Positions 1-8,548 are shown, numbered from the stretch's first letter. The stretch is DNA of 11,419 nucleotides from Ophiosphaerella korrae (GCA_028456385.1 JALNQF010000903.1:1-11419); one strand, 5' to 3'. Notes: generated by a model not told the origin, from the letters alone. Program-made: numbers and translations.

Positions 1-270
1 GTAGTTAAAGGATTTTATATTAATATAGTATCTAAAGCTTAATTATAGTAAGCTAGAGCTTAGTATTAAGGTTTTAATATAACTCTAAGAGTAAGAACGC
101 TAGTAGAGAGTATTATACTAGTAACGCTAATATATAAATATAATCTTACTTTTATTAAATATAAGCTTATTACGTTTTATCTAACTATTATAAGCGTAAC
201 TTAAGGTAATTAAGTTAATTAACAGCTTAACTTATAGTACACAATACCTAGAAGTAACTTAGAGGAGCTC

Positions 271-387
271 TAGTACGCTAGAGCTAGTTATCTTAGACTA
301 GAAGTACTACGAGCGCTAGTAACAAGCGTAAGAAACGTATATATTAATAGGATAGCGCGCATTAAGTATAAGTATTACTTAATAGCT
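271..387 (+). other. degraded HHCC zinc finger of copia integrase
   Basis: In frame 1 the first half reads stop-Y-A-R-A-S-Y-L-R-L. This is what RIP would make of a Trp-His-x-x-x-Gly-His-Leu-Gly motif: TGG to TAG, CAC or CAT to TAC or TAT, GGT to AGT, GGA to AGA. The second half has TAT at 367 and TAC at 376, the products of TGT and TGC, followed by x-x-Ala at 385. All four zinc ligands are therefore lost to Tyr. The spacing H-x4-H-x25-C-x2-C fits the family. Confidence 0.7.
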
Positions 388-456
388 TATACTAAGTAAG
401 TTATCTTAAAGTAGCCTAGAAAGAAAGCTCTACGCTTATACTAGCGAGTAGCGTAA

Positions 457-900
457 GACCTATTTAATATACCTACTAGCTACTTTAGAGAGGTTTAAAC
501 TATACTACTTAAGTATAAGTATAGTAGTAAGCTCTATACCTACCTATTATAAAGTAAAATACTTTAAGAGATAATAAGAGTATTTAAAAGCTTTATAAAG
601 CTACTACTAATACGCTATAAGCTTTATACGTGTATACTTAAGTAAGATAATAAAGTAGTAACGCTCTTATAGAGAAGTAAAACGTACTTCTAGATTTAGG
701 CTAAATAAGAAGAGATTATAGTTAAGAGTACTCTAGTATATATACACGAGCTAAATAGAGGAGCTAAGAGAGCTAGTTAAGAAATAATAACGAAAGTAAT
801 TAAGATAAGGATAAGCGCTAACCTACTAGAAAGGCTCTAGCTAGAGATAGTAGAGGTAGCTATATAGCTATATAATATAAGCCTAAGCTACGCTTATAAT
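457..900 (+). other. degraded copia integrase catalytic core (DDE)
   Basis: Asp GAC at 457 sits in a D-L-F-x-x-P-x-x-Y context usual for fungal copia integrases. Asp GAT at 646 is followed by Asn (DN). The Glu expected at 766 is now Lys (AAG), the G-to-A product of GAG. D to D is 63 codons and D to E position is 40 codons, within the family range. The sequence after 766, with its I-I-T-K-x-I-K run and the L-P-x-x-L-W-type helix, matches the region after the catalytic Glu in copia integrases. Loss of this residue alone would abolish strand transfer. Confidence 0.8.
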
Positions 901-1505
901 ATATAAGCTCCTAATATAGTACTTAATAGCTAGTTTAGATAGTACTTTAGATACTATTAGCTTAAGTAAGTAAAAGCTACTATAGTAGACCTTTAGCTAG
1001 ATTAAAGTAGAGTATACGCCTATAGCTACTAAGTATATCTACTTAATAAGAAGTAAGTAGCTAGGCGTAATAAGAGAGGCTTTAAAATAAGCCCTTAGGG
1101 CTATATTAGATATCTAGTAGGATATAGAGTATCTAATATATATAGGATATAGGTCCTAGAATTAGATTAGGTAATTATAATACGTAATATAATATTTAAT
1201 AAGTAGCTCTTCTATAACAAGAGGAGTAAAGCTTATTAAGAGCTCTTAAAGCTAAAGATTTAAAAACTTATTAACGTATTATATAAAGACGTAGCGCGTA
1301 ATATAGGAGAGACCTAAGATAATATATATAACTAGCTCTATAAAGTAGCTTAAATCCTAGAAAGTAACTAGTAAAGTAAGTACCTAGAGTAAAATCTAGA
1401 GGGTAGAGCTCTATATAATACTAAAAGCTAGGCTAGCTAGCTAGCTATCTTAGTAGAATAAGGGGTAGATCCTATATAGGTAGTAAGCTTAGCTAGTAAA
1501 CTATA

Positions 1506-1510
1506 TAGAA
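1506..1510. repeat. target-site duplication TAGAA, left copy
   Basis: The five bases TAGAA lie directly before the 5' LTR and recur exactly at 8544-8548 directly after the 3' LTR. A 5-bp duplication is normal for Ty3/gypsy integrases. The sequence belongs to the interrupted copia linker. Confidence 0.9.
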
Positions 1511-1940
1511 TATTATAATAGTAACAAGAGAGCTATAGATAGAACTAATAAGCCCTATAATAATTAACTTAGACCTATATAACGCTAAGGGATACAAATC
1601 TAATTAGGAGGCTACACATAATTAGGACACCTAGAGTAATCTATAATCTATAAACTCTTAGTATTAATAGATTATAGATTAAAGTAATCTACGATCTATT
1701 AGTCTTAGTACCTATAGATTAATAGATTACTATAAGTATATAGCTAGTAGCAATACGTATTATTAGGATAGTATTAGTAATTTAATCCTTTAACTATAGA
1801 ACGCTAATACAAGATAGTTATAAAACATCTTCTATTGTTTATAGTTATTATAGATCCTAATATAGACTTTTACTATTACTTCGCGATCTACTAACTTCTC
1901 TAGATAGGTACTTGTAGTTAATAACAAGTAACTTATAACA
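1511..1940 (+). repeat. gypsy 5' LTR (430 bp)
   Basis: It aligns without gaps to 8114-8543. It begins TATTATAATA, probably TGTTATAA before RIP, and ends TTATAACA, which is the inverted complement of that ancestral start. The 3' end of this copy keeps the canonical CA. About 30 positions differ from the 3' LTR and every one is C/T or A/G. It contains two tandem 48-bp hairpin units at 1636-1731. U3, R and U5 limits cannot be set, because TATA-like words occur everywhere in this AT-rich sequence. Confidence 0.95.
1636..1731 (+). repeat. two tandem 48-bp hairpin units in the 5' LTR
   Basis: Unit 1 is 1636-1683 and unit 2 is 1684-1731. Both start GTAATCTA and share the central CTTAGTA. Unit 1 contains a perfect 15-bp inverted repeat (1637-1651 and 1667-1681) with a 15-nt loop. 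Unit 2 has shorter GTAATCTA/TAGATTAC-type arms. The same arrangement is present in the 3' LTR, so it was part of the active element. It could be a U3 enhancer-like repeat or an RNA structure, but nothing here decides which. Confidence 0.8.
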
Positions 1941-1998
1941 CCTTACTAATTTAGTTATTACAAGAAGTAAAGCGTAAGTAGCGTATAGTCTAGCTAAT
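1941..1998 (+). other. gypsy 5' leader, primer-binding site not recognisable
   Basis: A short untranslated stretch between the LTR end and gag. A primer-binding site should begin within a few bases of 1940. The sequence CCTTACTAATTTAG has no clear match to a tRNA 3' end, and RIP would convert the usual TGG start to TAA or TAG. I therefore do not assign a primer tRNA. Confidence 0.4.
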
Positions 1999-3048
1999 AT
2001 AATAGTAGAAAGTTTAACTAAAATAAGTAAAGCCCCTAAGAGTAGTTATAAGTCTAATAGCACTGCATAGAAAATAATTAAGGACTAAATTAATAACTTA
2101 ATCTTAGATAAAGAAGATCTAAAGATAGTAATTAATACTCTAGAAACGTAGAATAAAAAACTATAGGATTACGCGAAATAAAATAAAGTATAGATTAAGG
2201 TTATTATTAAAGGCTAGAACTAAATAGAGTTAATTATATAACGCCTAGTAATAAGTACTATAAAGAAACTACTAAAGATACCTATCTTTAAGAAGTTTAA
2301 TAGAATAAGAGAAAAACTAAGACCTTTTATAGCCTTAGTATAACTCTAGATAGATATATAAGTACTGTACTTTAATATAGAAGAAAAGAAGGTAATATAT
2401 ATTAGATTATACCTAGAAGAAGACTTAATAAGATAGTACGAGCCTTACTAGATAGACTATACAATATATTCTCTAATAACCTAGAAAGACAAAACTAAAG
2501 CTATCTTTAGAAGTTATAAATACTTTACTAAACGAATAAGAGTAGTATTTAGAGATATAGACGTTACTAGATAAGCTAAAGAATAGCTAGAGAAGCTTAT
2601 ATAAAACTAGAGTGTTCCTAAGTACGTATTATAATTTAAGTAACTATCCTAAAATATAGAATAGAATAAGTTAGCCTTAATGTTACGATTTAAACAAGGA
2701 CTAAATTTAAAGATATAATACGAGATAATCTATATAGAAAAACTAAGAATACTAGAAGCCCTAAAGTAACAAGTAATCTAAATTAATAATAATCTTTAAG
2801 AATAGAAGAAGAACAAGTATAGCACCTAAACTAGAAACTAGGATACTAGAGATCCTATAATCCTTAACACTAATAAGGACAAGAAAAAGAAGAAGAATAA
2901 AGACTTTACATACTTTAACTATAGTAAGAAAAGCTACTACGCAAAAGATTACTATTTGTAAAAGAAAAAGGATATAGTATACTATAAATATAGGAAACCT
3001 AGATACTTTGCAAAAGACTATAGAAGTAAAGACCTAAAGAAAAAAACT
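1999..3048 (+). pseudogene. gag: gypsy gag (capsid and nucleocapsid), degraded
   Basis: Frame 1 reads as a capsid-type Gag of about 350 codons. It would coat genomic RNA in virus-like particles. Near 2305-2345 the text REKLRPFIALV and, further on, a degraded W-x-x-x-Y region (2425-2470) followed by F-x-x-Y-x-x-F resemble Ty3/gypsy retrotransposon Gag domains. A Lys-rich stretch (2875-2900) precedes two CCHC knuckles at 2911-2952 and 2980-3021. The start is inferred: ATA at 1999 or 2002 is probably a RIP-altered ATG, and no upstream ATG is available. Stops are TAA/TAG only. Frame 1 loses coding character after about 3048, where pol continues in frame 3. Confidence 0.8.
2911..3021 (+). other. 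two degraded CCHC zinc knuckles
   Basis: Knuckle 1 (2911-2952) has codons TAC, TAT, TAC, TAC at 2911, 2920, 2935 and 2950, with C-x2-C-x4-H-x4-C spacing. Knuckle 2 (2980-3021) has TAC, TAT, TAC, TAT at 2980, 2989, 3004 and 3019 with the same spacing. All eight ligands now encode Tyr, exactly what RIP makes of TGC, TGT, CAC and CAT. The Gly codons in the C-G-K and G-H positions have become AGT, AGC, AGG and AGA. The surrounding K-K-x-x-Y/F-A-K-D residues are conserved between the two knuckles. Confidence 0.85.
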
Positions 3049-4220
3049 TAGTTAAAATAACTAAAAAGAAGAAAGAAGTACTATAAGTATAGGCTAAACC
3101 TTAAGAGAAAGTAGCTAAGAGTAAAGAAGTATAATATATAATACTCTATTAGACCTTTTATTATAATAACAATTACTATATATATCTTTCTAGTAAGAAG
3201 AGAGTAGTATAGTTCTTATAGAAATAGAGATATAGAGTAGCTATAATAAAAGAAAATAGAATAAAAGCTTAGCTAGAAGAAATAGCTTAAGTAATAGACT
3301 TACTAATAGAAGACTTAAAAGGGGAAGAGCCCTAGATTCTATTAATCTAGGCTAAAGGACTAGTATAGGATAAAGAGACTACTATAGCTTCCTCTAAAGG
3401 ATAGTAAAAAAGTAAGAGATAGGTTAGTATAAGAAGTATAGAGTATACCTAGCTAATAATATATAGCTATAATAGCTATATAATAATAGAAATAGAGGAA
3501 TAAAATAAAGAATAGAGATTTATTTAAATATATTTAATAGTTATAAATATAGAAGAAGCGTATAAAGACTAAAAAGAATATAACCTTAAAGAAATAAAGT
3601 TTATACTATTCTAAGAATAGATAAAGTAATATATAGTTATAGTAAGAAGAATACTTATAGAAAGAGAGTAGTAGTACTTTGTAAGAAGAACGCGATAGAT
3701 TAACAAAGCCTATATACTAAGAATACTAGTAGTATACTATATTCTAACGATAAATATACCTAGTAAAGATAGATACTAAGAAGGAGACAATAAAATAATA
3801 GACCTAAAGTACTTAGTATATTTTAAAGTATTATAGATATTATACCTAGATAAAAATTATATTATATATAGAAACCCTAAAGCAAACAACAACGTATAGC
3901 CTATAAGAAGAAGAGGCTATAATTATACAAGAGTAATTCTAGTAAAAGATATCTAGGGATAAGAAATAATCCTAGAAGATAGATACTTAGCTATAAGACT
4001 AAGACTAAAACTATCTAAGAAATACGTCTAAGGAAGACTATAGTATAGATATATAAATAATAAATATCTAAAACACAAAGAATATAAACTTAGAATAGGG
4101 CTATAGGCTTAGAAAGATAGATAATTTACAAAATTACTTAAGTAAGAATAGCTAGAAGGTATAAGAGGCTTATATATTACAAAAATAAGTATATACTAAG
4201 GAAAGAAAGTACAATTAATA

Positions 4221-4250
4221 ATTAATAGTAGAGCTACAAGAAACTTTATA
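4221..4250 (+). other. degraded retropepsin active site
   Basis: In frame 3 the codons ATT AAT AGT AGA GCT ACA encode I-N-S-R-A-T. The family motif is D-S-G-A/T. Asp GAT has become AAT at 4224 and Gly GGA has become AGA at 4230, both G-to-A changes. The following R-N-F-I is the usual continuation in fungal gypsy proteases. Without Asp the aspartic protease cannot cut the polyprotein. Confidence 0.85.
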
Positions 4251-4769
4251 TTAAAGAAGTTTATAGAAATATAAGGAATAAAGTATATAATAAAGAAATA
4301 CCCTTAATAACTAAGTATAATTAAAGGAAAACTATTCTAAGAACCTATTAGGTTCGAGACAGTTCCCTCTATACTTGAATTAGAAGGGATAACAATTAAA
4401 AATATAGTTATAGATATAATAATAATTAATAACAAGTAAGATATAATATTAGGTATACTATAGTTATAGATAACTAACCTATATATTAATTAGAGAATAG
4501 GAGAAATTAATTACTATAGAATAGACATGTTAAAAGCTAATATAAATATAACTAGAGGAGAATTCCTAGAAGAATACAAGAAATAAGAAAAATAGCTTAT
4601 AGAGCTAGAAGATTACCTTCTAGAATATTAACTATAGGATTTAGCGATAGAACTAGAAGAAAGTAAAAACGTAGGATAGAGCCTAGTCTACTAAAAAATA
4701 GAAGAAGAATCTAAAATTAAACAAATGTTTATCTAAAACGTAATAAAAAAAGGATAGATAAGAGAATCT

Positions 4770-5330
4770 AAATCCTTAGTAGTATATAGACTTATATTTG
4801 TAGACAAAAAAGAGATAAGTAATAAGAGACCCTATATAGATTTTAGAAAAACTAACGCAATTATAAACAAAAACTAATACCTACTACTATAAATTAATAT
4901 AATATAAGATAGGCTACGAAAAGTAAAAATCTTTACAAAACTAGATATTTAGAACGCCTACTACTAGTTTAGAATTAAAGAAAGCAATAAATAGAAAATA
5001 GTATTTAGAACATAATATAGACTATACAAATACTTAGTTATACTGTTTAGTTTAACAAATGTACTAGTAGTATTCTAAGAAAGAATTAATATAGTACTAA
5101 GAGAGTACTTAGATATATTTATATTTGTATACTTAGATAACATCTTTATATTCTTAGAAATAGAGGAAGAACACGTATAATACGTACACAAGGTGCTAGA
5201 AAAGCTAGTAGAAGCTAAAATATTCTTTAAAATAAGGAAATGTAAATTCTATATAAAAGAAATAGATTTCCTTAGATTTATTGTAGAACTAGGAAAGATT
5301 AAAATTAACTTAAAGAAGATTAAGTTAATT
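4770..5330 (+). other. degraded gypsy reverse transcriptase domain
   Basis: The block order is as expected: a P-Y-I-D-F-R-K-x-N motif near 4830-4857, F-T-K-L-D-I with the first catalytic Asp intact (GAT at 4944), F-R-x-x-Y-R-x-Y-x-Y near 5007-5034, F-S-L-T-N-x near 5046-5063, and F-V-Y-L-D-N-I at 5124-5144. The catalytic YxDD box at 5130-5141 has lost its second Asp (AAC instead of GAC). Downstream, L-x-F-L-G-type thumb motifs follow as degraded text. Confidence 0.9.
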
Positions 5331-5540
5331 AACAAATAGCTAATACTAAAAAACCTAAAAGAGGTACAATAATTTTATAGACTAGCTAACTTCTATAGAA
5401 AGTTAATAGTAAGATATTCTAAAGATATAGAACTAATTACAAGACTTATAAAGAAAGACATACTATTTAAATAGACTAAAGAATATAATAAGGTATTTAA
5501 TAAAATTAAAGGAAAGTTTATAGAGAACCTAGTTATTAGA

Positions 5541-5738
5541 ATGTATAACTTAGACCTACTAGTAATAGTAAAAATAGATATATCTAACTTAGTCTACAGA
5601 ATAGTACTAATACAGGAAGACTTAGAGACTAAAAAAGAACACTTAGTTAAATACTTCTCTAAGAAAATAAAGCTAGTAGAGCTTAACTACCTAATTTATA
5701 ACAAAGAAATACTAGTAATCTATAAAGTATTTAAATAA
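5541..5738 (+). other. gypsy RNase H fragment, stop-free stretch of pol
   Basis: This is the one part of pol that stays open for more than 60 codons and starts with ATG. It is in the pol frame and is not a separate gene. K-I-D-I-S-N near 5571-5588 corresponds to the T-D-A-S-D motif with the catalytic Asp kept. Y-F-S-K-K and E-L-N-Y-x-x-x-N-K-E-I-L follow, matching the Y-x-S-x-K and E-x-N-Y-x-x-x-x-K-E-L-L pattern of Ty3/gypsy RNase H, including the second catalytic Glu. Confidence 0.85.
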
Positions 5739-6200
5739 TAAAGAGTATACTTATAAGAAGTAAAATACTAAACAAAGGTCTATATAGACTATAAGAATCT
5801 TATAGGATTTATAATAAATAAGGAACTATTATAATACTATACGAGATAGTAGGAAATCTTATTAATATTTAATATAGAAATTATATATATAAAAGAGAAA
5901 GACAACTAATTTATAGACGCCTTTAGTAGAAGACTAGATTTATAAGAAGAAGTAAATACAACTAGTATAGTCCTAGTTAAGAACGAAGAAGGATATCTAG
6001 TCCTAAACATACCTAAAATAGCCGCAATACTTAAGAGAACAAGTAATAAGCTAAATAAATAGATTTAGAAAACAATATATAAAGTATCTAAAGAAATAGA
6101 GAAACTTAAAACCTAAGAAGGATTCGCACAAGTATATAAGAGAACGTATATCCTAAGAAAAATCTAAAGAGAATTTATATAACAATTCTACAAGTTACTA

Positions 6201-6311
6201 GTATATAGTTACTAAGGGATTAACAAGACCCTAGATAGGTTACTACAAGATTACTATATCCTAAAAGTAAGATAGCTAGTAATAGAGGTACTACAAGACT
6301 ATATAGAATAT
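6201..6311 (+). other. degraded gypsy integrase zinc finger
   Basis: In frame 3, V-Y-S-Y-stop-G at 6201 stands where H-x-x-x-H-x-G is expected: TAT at 6204 and TAC at 6210 replace His. TAT codons at 6300 and 6309 replace Cys in a C-x2-C pair followed by a stop (ancestral Gln) and Lys-rich text. It lies directly upstream of the integrase core, as in all gypsy integrases. Confidence 0.8.
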
Positions 6312-6380
6312 TAGAGAAATAAGTATAGTAGATATACACTATATAGAATACTATAACTAGTAGAAGTACTAGAGTAACTA

Positions 6381-6800
6381 TAGAAAGTTATTACAATAGA
6401 CTTTATTACAAAGCTACTAAAGTCTAAAGATCTAATATTAAGAGTTAAATATAATAGAATCTTAATAATAGTAGATAAACTTATAAAGTACTTATACTTT
6501 AGACTATATAAAGAGAAAAGTAAGATAGAGGTTACTATATACTAGGTTCTAGGAACTATAATTAGCTAATATAGGCTACTAGATAAGATTATTATAGATA
6601 GAGACGTATAATTTATATTAAAACTATAAGGAATAATAATAGCGTAATTAGGAATTAAATATATAATGTCTATAGTATACTATCTATAGATAGACAGATA
6701 ATTAGAACAAATAAATTAAATAGTAGAATAGTATCTAAGATACTACCTTAACTATAACTAGAATAACTAGGTATAGTTACTACTTATAGCATAGTTAGCA
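6381..6800 (+). other. gypsy integrase core, DD35E residues retained
   Basis: Asp GAC at 6399 follows stop(Trp)-K-V-I-T-I, and F-I-T-K follows it. Asp GAT at 6597 lies in I-I-D-R-D-V. Glu GAA at 6705 follows a degraded Q-T-D-G-Q region. D to D is 66 codons and D to E is 36, which is the classical D-35-E spacing. The three acids survive, but Trp, Gln and Gly positions around them are mutated, so the domain is still broken by stops. Confidence 0.9.
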
Positions 6801-7265
6801 TGCAATAGCGTAAAGAATATAGTAATAGGAGTATTACTCTTTTTTATAAACTACGGATTTAAACCTAATATATACTAGATATTAAGAAACTAGATATCTT
6901 AGTTCTTAAGAGGAGAAAACTTTACTAATAGACTAAAAGATATACACGATTAACTAAAATAAGATATAGAATTCTTATAAGATTAAATAGTAAAATACTA
7001 CAATAAGAAATATAAGAAGGGACCCTAATTTAGAGAGAGAGAAAAAGTATAGTTAGTATAGAAGAATATTAAAAGTAAAAGACTAAGTTTAAAACTAGAC
7101 TACGTTAAGATAAAACTATATAAAATTAAGAAAGAAATTATACTAGTTATATTTAAACTAAAGCTACTAAACAAAATAAGGATATATCTAACCTTCTATA
7201 TAGTACTACTCGAGATAGTACTATAAAACGTAAAACTACTAGTATATAAAGTAGATACGTATAGA

Positions 7266-7430
7266 GAATAAGAAGAATAAGAAGTTAAAAAAATCTTATA
7301 GTACTAATTCTATAATAGAAGAAAATACTACTTAGTAGAATAGATAGGTATAGATAAAAAAGGATAACTATAAGAAAAAATATAAGAACTAGAAGATAAC
7401 TTTAATTACCTTAAGAAACTAGAAGAGTTC
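7266..7430 (+). other. degraded chromodomain at the integrase C terminus
   Basis: In frame 3 the text reads E-x-E-E-x-E-V-K-K-I-L, then K-Y-Y-L-V-E-stop-I-G-I, then an E-L-E-D-N-F-N-Y-L-K-K-L-E-E-F end. This follows the chromodomain pattern: Y-E-V-E-x-I-L, Y-L-V-K-W-x-G-Y, T-W-E-P-x-x-x-L. The stop before I-G replaces the conserved Trp of V-K-W. Chromodomains in this position bind methylated histone H3 and steer integration to heterochromatin in chromoviruses. Confidence 0.75.
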
Positions 7431-8073
7431 TAAAATTAAAACCTTCTAGAACGCCTAGTAGCGAACTAAGAGAACTAATATTACTATTACTAGATAGAGA
7501 GGTAATAGGATTACCTAACATAGGACCTACTATAGCGATACTAAACGCCTTATCTAAGTCTAGCTTAGCTTCTAGAGCTACTAACTACTTAGCTAATTTC
7601 TTATTATTTAACGCCTTTATCTTATAAAGATAAGAGAGATAAGCTTAATTCTTTACTAGCTTACTCTACGTAAGCTCCTAGATCTACTTATACTTAGCTT
7701 TAGCCTCTACAATTTAAGATAGTAATTTCTCTTAAGTCTAGTTAATAGCTCTCTCTATTATTATTAAGCCTAGACGTAAGAATAAGTATAATAAATATAC
7801 ACTTAGAAAGAAAAACACTAGATATACTACAAGAACTATATATATTCGTATAAATACACGCCTTATAAGCCCTACTATTATTTATAGAAATAATATAAAG
7901 AAGAGACTTAAGGTTTAACTTAGGAGAAGTATAATAGGAACAAAGAAATATTTTAATACTATTACGCAATACGCAATCTATAAAGAGGTAGTAATAATAT
8001 ATAGATAAAATAACTATAGAGAGTAATAAAGAACTATAAATTAACAAAGAAAGTAGATTAATAACTTTAGCAT
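7411..8073 (-). pseudogene. possible antisense gene between pol and the 3' LTR
   Basis: On the minus strand, the frame starting at an ATG (8073-8071) and ending at TAA (7413-7411) has about 220 codons. Its internal stops, about 13, are all TAA/TAG, as RIP makes from Gln or Trp codons. The first roughly 105 codons are very hydrophobic and could form several membrane segments. From about 7760 the text becomes charged and heptad-like (E-R-A-I-N, E-K-L-L, I-V-E-A-K-A-K-Y-K, L-V-A-L-E-A-K-L-D-L-D-K), as in a coiled coil, and ends with a Ser-rich tail. The last 200 bases have only one stop. It overlaps the end of pol by about 20 bp. I do not recognise the product. The hydrophobic half may only reflect T-rich composition, and an open plus-strand frame at 7443-7620 competes. 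Confidence 0.35.
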
Positions 8074-8099
8074 TAGAGTAGATAAACAAGAACTTACCT

Positions 8100-8113
8100 A
8101 GAAGGGGAGATAG
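8100..8113 (+). promoter_or_regulatory. gypsy polypurine tract
   Basis: AGAAGGGGAGATAG is almost pure purine and ends at the base before the 3' LTR. This is where plus-strand DNA synthesis is primed after RNase H digestion. Its position supports the LTR start at 8114. Confidence 0.85.
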
Positions 8114-8543
8114 TATTATAATAGTAATAAGAGAGCTATAGATAGAACTAATAAGCCTTATAATAATTAACTTAGACCTATATAACACTAAGAGATACGA
8201 ATCTAATTAGGAGGCTATATATAATTAGGACACCTAGGGTAATCTATAATCTATAGACTCTTAGTATTAATAGATTATAGATTAAGGTAATCTATAATCT
8301 ATTAGTCTTAGTACTTATAGATTAATAGATTACTACAAGTATATAGCTAGTAGTAATACGCATTATTAGGATAGTATTAGTAATTTAATCCTTTAACTAT
8401 AGAACGCTAATACAAGATAGTTGCAAAATATCTTCTATTATTTATAGTTATTATAGATCTTAATATAGACTTTTACTATTACCTCGCGATCTACTAACTT
8501 TCTTAGATAGGTACCTATAGTTAATAATAAGTAACCTATAATA
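8114..8543 (+). repeat. gypsy 3' LTR (430 bp)
   Basis: The same length as 1511-1940 and collinear with no gaps. It begins TATTATAATAG and ends CTATAATA. The terminal CA of the 5' copy appears as TA here. It is preceded by a polypurine tract and followed by TAGAA. Differences from the 5' LTR occur in both directions and are all transitions, so each LTR collected its own RIP mutations after insertion. Confidence 0.95.
8239..8334 (+). repeat. two tandem 48-bp hairpin units in the 3' LTR
   Basis: Unit 1 is 8239-8286 and unit 2 is 8287-8334. Both begin with GTAATCTATAATCTAT, which is preserved better than in the 5' LTR. In unit 1 this is mirrored by ATAGATTATAGATTA after a 15-nt spacer. Unit 2 ends with a partial mirror (TAGATTAATAGATTAC). 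Confidence 0.8.
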
Positions 8544-8548
8544 TAGAA
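8544..8548. repeat. target-site duplication TAGAA, right copy
   Basis: An exact copy of 1506-1510, directly after the 3' LTR. The copia text resumes with TCTATATAAAG. Confidence 0.9.

Larger units (their letters stand above)
1..1510 (+). pseudogene. copia polyprotein, left part (protease end, integrase, linker)
   Basis: Frame 1 is the degraded reading frame. Codons near 13-30 resemble the end of a copia protease domain (GFxxNIVS pattern). A pre-integrase zinc finger follows: TAG (Trp) at 271, then TAC and TAT at 274 and 289 where two His are expected four residues apart, then TAT at 367 and TAC at 376 for a C-x2-C pair. The integrase core has Asp at 457 (GAC) and Asp at 646 (GAT, followed by Asn). 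At 766 AAG (Lys) replaces the catalytic Glu inside a degraded NGGAER motif. The C-terminal GYxGYLVGY-type region lies at 1102-1132, and the RDVTFDE-type motif near 1170-1200 reads RNIIFNK. The rest is linker. All in-frame stops are TAA/TAG, explained by CAA, CAG or TGG. No indel is needed anywhere in the segment. Confidence 0.85.
3060..7439 (+). pseudogene. pol: gypsy pol (PR-RT-RNase H-IN-chromodomain), degraded
   Basis: Frame 3 can be followed for about 1,455 codons with no indel. The order is a spacer with a degraded W-T-x-C-Y motif (near 3138-3170) typical of fungal gypsy Pol, protease (4224-4238 active site), reverse transcriptase (about 4770-5330), connection and RNase H (about 5331-5850), integrase zinc finger (6201-6311), integrase core (6381-6800), a GPY/F-type region (about 7020-7230) and a chromodomain (about 7266-7430). 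TAA and TAG replace Gln and Trp throughout. The junction with gag is a -1 shift between about 3022 and 3090, near a run of seven A (3040-3046). The true stop is uncertain: TAA at 7431 may be an old Gln, and TAA at 7437 is also possible. Confidence 0.92.
1511..8543 (+). mobile_element. Ty3/gypsy chromovirus, full length, RIP-inactivated
   Basis: A 7,033-bp element bounded by two 430-bp LTRs and by TAGAA duplications. The order is LTR, short leader, gag, pol (PR-RT-RNase H-IN-chromodomain), 3' spacer, polypurine tract, LTR. Integrase after RNase H marks it as gypsy, and the chromodomain-like C terminus marks it as a chromovirus. Gag runs in frame 1 and pol in frame 3. No frame-breaking indel is needed within gag (about 1.0 kb) or within pol (about 4.4 kb), yet both contain many TAA/TAG codons. 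Catalytic Asp and Gly codons of PR and RT are mutated, so the copy cannot be autonomous. Confidence 0.95.

Noticed and set aside
1..1510. Low-G+C organism with a reassigned stop codon (TAA/TAG as Gln)
   Set aside because: Reading TAA/TAG as Gln would open the frames, but it does not explain lost Cys, His, Gly and Asp codons, Trp positions turned to TAG, or the transition-only LTR differences. RIP explains all of these.
1941..1960. Primer-binding site after the 5' LTR
   Set aside because: No convincing tRNA 3'-end complement is visible, and RIP would have altered the TGG start.
5541..5738. 65-codon ORF as an independent small gene
   Set aside because: It is in the pol frame and matches the RNase H domain. 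The ATG is an internal Met of pol.
7443..7620. Plus-strand frame 2 open for about 59 codons after pol
   Set aside because: It mirrors the minus-strand candidate and ends in a cluster of stops. It has no start, no motif and no continuation, so I did not annotate it.
7742..8188. 148-codon minus-strand open frame starting with ATG
   Set aside because: It starts inside the 3' LTR and crosses its boundary, is made mostly of Ile, Leu, Ser and Tyr, and has no motif. It looks like a chance opening in T-rich antisense DNA. A neighbouring minus-strand frame (8073 to 7411) has more protein-like text at its end.
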